A DNA stretch of 64,000 bases from G965214625 sp965214625 (GTDB taxonomy: Bacteria; Pseudomonadota; Gammaproteobacteria; Arenicellales; Poriferihabitantaceae). The first letter of the stretch is position 1. Every line of letters starts with the position of its first letter. The notes beneath the pieces are model-generated. The model saw nothing but the letters and a program-made list of their open reading frames with translations, was not told where the DNA came from and ran no database searches. The translations under genes were made by a program, and so were the position numbers. The stretch lies in NCBI GenBank assembly GCA_965214625.1, contig OZ243962.1, positions 2,728,001 to 2,792,000 of the forward strand. Reading direction: 5' to 3'. Shown in pieces: positions 61,844-64,000 of this stretch.

Positions 61844-62932
61844 TTAGTCTGTCACGCGATAACGGGTTGCGCGTCCTTGGCCAAGCCGTTCCAGTTTCCC
61901 CATATCCAGAAGTTTCCGGGTGATGTCTTCTACCGTTCTGGGCGCAAAACCCAGTGCTTTGATTGCGGTTTTGCGTGAGAATATGTTCTGCTGTTTTGCC
62001 CATTGCCAAAGCTGCAACTGCTTTTCAGAAAGCAGATATTCAAACTGATCACTTTCAAGTAGTGCCTGTGCCTCCGTTGCCTGCTGATGGAAAATATCGA
62101 AAATAAACCGTAACCACGGCGAAAGATCTTCTTTTGTGTGTTTCCAACGCTGCTGCGTCTTGTTCAAGGCAAGGTAATACGCGGCTTTGTTCTGCTCTAT
62201 CAGTCTTTCGTGTGAAACCAGTGAAACAAAATGATAATCCTGTCGCAGCAGCATCAAATTGGTCAGCAGACGACTGGTCCTTCCATTACCGTCCTGGAAT
62301 GGATGGATCGCCAGATACTCGAACACAAAATTGGCTATCAGGATCAGTGGATGCTTGAACTTTTCTGTCGTGGCCCAATCATACCAACCGATCAATTCGC
62401 TTATTTCCTTTTGCGTTAGATGGGGCGGAGTCGGATCAAAAATGACTCCTGCAATCTTCCCATCGCGATCCTTGGTCTCGACACGATTGGGGGCAAACTT
62501 GTACTGTCCCCGATGTCGTTGATCTTTATTGCTAAAGGCCAGCATGGTTTGATGAAAATACAAGATGCTCGACTCACTGACGGGTATCGTGTCATAACTG
62601 CCAAATATGGTTTGCAGGATGTCCAGATAACCGGCCACTTCCTGCTCGTCACCGGTTGAAAGGGACTTGATGTGCATGGGTCGGTAAAGTGCTTTGACTT
62701 CCTCATCACTGAGTCGATTACCTTCAATCCGGTTGGATGCCCCGGTTGAGGTGACAATCACGGACTGGGTCAGACGCTCAATCGTTTGTGGCAATAATGA
62801 CTGTGTGAGATGAAATGTGTTTTTAACCGCATCAATTTCCGCTATTTTGGCGTAGATAGCTTCTGTTAGCTGCCGGGAAAACTGTAAGCGCGTACTTAAT
62901 CTGAAATTTTGCCAATCCATCTCATTGCACAT
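61844..62932 (-). CDS. Fic-domain AMP-transferase, class II
   Basis: A 362-residue Fic protein that probably transfers AMP to protein targets. The inhibitory motif lies N-terminal to the core, S66-N-R-I-E70-G71 matching [S/T]xxxE[G/N], which makes it a class II, self-inhibited enzyme. The catalytic motif HPFQDGNGRTSR (210-221) is intact. A helical segment and a C-terminal winged helix (about 300-362, FSRKTAIKALGFAPRTVEDITRKLLDMG) follow, the usual architecture of this subgroup. No antitoxin gene adjoins, as expected for self-inhibited Fics. ATG 62932 or 62920 may start it. Confidence 0.9.
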   Translation of the reverse strand: MCNEMDWQNFRLSTRLQFSRQLTEAIYAKIAEIDAVKNTFHLTQSLLPQTIERLTQSVIVTSTGASNRIEGNRLSDEEVKALYRPMHIKSLSTGDEQEVAGYLDILQTIFGSYDTIPVSESSILYFHQTMLAFSNKDQRHRGQYKFAPNRVETKDRDGKIAGVIFDPTPPHLTQKEISELIGWYDWATTEKFKHPLILIANFVFEYLAIHPFQDGNGRTSRLLTNLMLLRQDYHFVSLVSHERLIEQNKAAYYLALNKTQQRWKHTKEDLSPWLRFIFDIFHQQATEAQALLESDQFEYLLSEKQLQLWQWAKQQNIFSRKTAIKALGFAPRTVEDITRKLLDMGKLERLGQGRATRYRVTD

Positions 62933-63424
62933 GTAAATGTGAGATAACGTGATATTACGTGGTATTTGTCAATTGATCAAATCGTATACATCATTCTGTC
63001 TGGCAGCGGATAGGGGGCATAAGCAGATTGTCATTGGTCACACTTGTTGTGGTGGTATATCCCGGATTATTTCAAACAAGGCAATGTTCACCGGACGATT
63101 TTGTCAAGGATAGGCGGAAAACCGGTTTGATGTGGTTATGGGGCAGATTCTTTCCCCCAGTTGTCGATTTGCATCTGGCAATTTCTGATCGTGTTGCAGC
63201 AGGACAAGCCGTCACTGCTTGGCAAGAGAAGAAAGCAAAGTGCCGCGAGGTATTTTTTTCTGTCGGGCCGGCACGAGGTTTTTTGAAATTCAGCCCTGCG
63301 CGCAACGCAGACCGTTTGTTAACAATGGGATGTCAATACTGAAGAAAAGGGTGGTTCTGACCCGATTCGAGTTATCTGTGAGAACGGATCAAACTGGTTT
63401 CACTGTGTCGCCATTAGTGGCGAG
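62933..63424. other. Intergenic region, nothing recognised
   Basis: A 492-nt gap upstream of the Fic gene and downstream of the glutamine-synthetase-like gene. A 104-codon plus frame at 63028-63342 and a 77-codon minus frame at 63072-63305 overlap each other; neither has a ribosome binding site or a recognisable product. It may be decayed sequence at the edge of the accessory pocket. Confidence 0.45.
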
Positions 63425-64000
63425 TCATACATTCAATAAAAGATGTTCCCTCTCCCAGGCACTGATGACGTTCAGGAAAACATTGTATTCATGCTGCTTG
63501 ACACTGCCATAAAGACGGACAAATTTCTCACCGAAAATCGGATGCAAGGCTTGGCATTCAAGCAATGCATTGATGGCTTCCTGCAGGGTATGCGGCAGTG
63601 TTGATTCAGAGTGCGCGGTATCGCCCTCAACCGGTTCCCCCGGCTGGACCTGTTCCATCATGCCGAGATAGCCGCACGCCAATGAGGCGGCGACCGCCAG
63701 ATAGGGATTCACGTCTGCCCCGGCAATCCGATTTTCCACCCGCCTTGCGCCCGGGTCGGAAAAGGGGATGCGCAAGCCGGCATTGCGATTGTCATAACCC
63801 CAATTGGTATTTACCGGGATACCGAAATCATTGGGCGCCAGTCTTCGATAGGAGTTTACATTCGGAGCAATTAATGACATGACCGAGGGCAGGTATTTCT
63901 GCAGGCCGCCGATATACCACCGGAAATAGTCGCTTTCATTACCATTGCGATGGCTGAAAATATTGCTGCCTTGCCCGTCAATGATACTTTGGTGCACATG
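63425..64000 (-). CDS. Glutamine-synthetase-family ligase (PuuA/SpuI-like), C-terminal part
   Basis: Partial: the gene continues beyond the right edge. The visible 191 residues are the C-terminal catalytic part of a glutamine-synthetase-type enzyme: HMHQSIIDGQGSNIF (metal- and ATP-side His), GGLQKYLPSVMSLIAPNVNSYRRL, NWGYDNRNAGLRIPFS and ENRIAGADVNPYLAVAASLACG. The NRNAG form and the short PNDF insertion match gamma-glutamylputrescine/polyamine synthetases rather than GlnA, which has RSAS. With the SpuC-like aminotransferase and the agmatinase this suggests glutamylated polyamine breakdown. Confidence 0.88.
   Translation of the reverse strand, partial: HVHQSIIDGQGSNIFSHRNGNESDYFRWYIGGLQKYLPSVMSLIAPNVNSYRRLAPNDFGIPVNTNWGYDNRNAGLRIPFSDPGARRVENRIAGADVNPYLAVAASLACGYLGMMEQVQPGEPVEGDTAHSESTLPHTLQEAINALLECQALHPIFGEKFVRLYGSVKQHEYNVFLNVISAWEREHLLLNV

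Noticed and set aside
63028..63342. A 104-codon plus frame near the right edge
   Set aside because: It overlaps another frame on the opposite strand, lacks a ribosome binding site and resembles no family I know.
1..64000. CRISPR arrays, transposases, phage genes or rRNA
   Set aside because: None was recognised on either strand; no regularly spaced repeats or DDE/recombinase motifs were seen.

Overview
The window is about 64 kb of densely coded, roughly 50% GC chromosome from a Gram-negative bacterium, most likely a gammaproteobacterium. Supporting this are an LolB lipoprotein receptor next to ispE, the hemA-prfA-prmC cluster divergent from lolB, the tRNA-Gln-prs-rplY-pth-ychF cluster, rpsO-pnp, and a gammaproteobacterial-type Asd. 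Several accessory genes look more at home in alphaproteobacteria or marine heterotrophs: cobalamin cobaltochelatase subunits CobS/CobT, the AapJQMP amino-acid transporter, and an M24-fold protein close to the DMSP lyase DddP. No order or genus can be assigned from the sequence alone. No phage, insertion sequence, CRISPR array or rRNA was recognised.

Layout. 0.2-7.2 kb: an ornithine cyclodeaminase-family enzyme, a HAD hydrolase, two class II chelatases (CbiX/SirB-like and HemH), a small membrane protein, the DddP-like protein and a type II asparaginase. 7.4-10.1 kb: cobST. 10.2-17.4 kb: a tight minus-strand RND efflux operon (outer membrane protein, adaptor, pump, GST-like protein) whose outer-membrane protein carries an extra N-terminal solute-binding-like domain. 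17.7-19.8 kb: a NorD/CbbO-like von Willebrand A protein. 19.8-23.3 kb: ychF, pth, rplY, prs and tRNA-Gln(UUG). 23.3-26.3 kb: a long non-coding stretch, a winged-helix/GHKL-ATPase/STAS-like protein and an agmatinase; these separate prs from ispE. 26.3-33.1 kb: ispE, lolB and a TPR lipoprotein facing hemA, prfA, prmC. 33.4-39.4 kb: a DUF1015 protein, serC, serA, a divergent class V aminotransferase, and asd. 39.7-42.8 kb: rpsO, pnp and a short RodZ-like protein. 42.9-46.0 kb: an AI-2E-family permease overlapping a two-component system. 46.1 kb: an AlkA-like glycosylase. 46.9-51.3 kb: aapPMQJ. 51.5-57.5 kb: lipA and gcvP, gcvH, gcvT. 57.6-60.8 kb: an unrecognised gene, a SpuC-like aminotransferase and a divergent GntR regulator. 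60.8-63 kb: an accessory pocket with a decayed RHH antitoxin-like gene, a tiny zinc-ribbon gene, a coiled-coil gene interrupted by a stop codon, and a class II Fic protein. 63.4 kb to the right edge: the C-terminal part of a glutamine-synthetase-family enzyme.

How the genes work together. Serine/glycine one-carbon metabolism (SerA, SerC, a serine-glyoxylate-type aminotransferase, the glycine cleavage system with LipA supplying its lipoyl group) and amino-acid/polyamine use (AapJQMP, agmatinase, SpuC-like aminotransferase, PuuA/SpuI-like ligase, asparaginase, ornithine cyclodeaminase-like enzyme) dominate, as expected of a heterotroph living on amino acids, polyamines and perhaps osmolytes. 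Tetrapyrrole genes (HemA, HemH, CbiX-like, CobS, CobT) are scattered through the window. The most unusual items are the solute-binding/TolC fusion, the HTH-GHKL-STAS-like protein, and the small-gene pocket at 60.8-61.6 kb.
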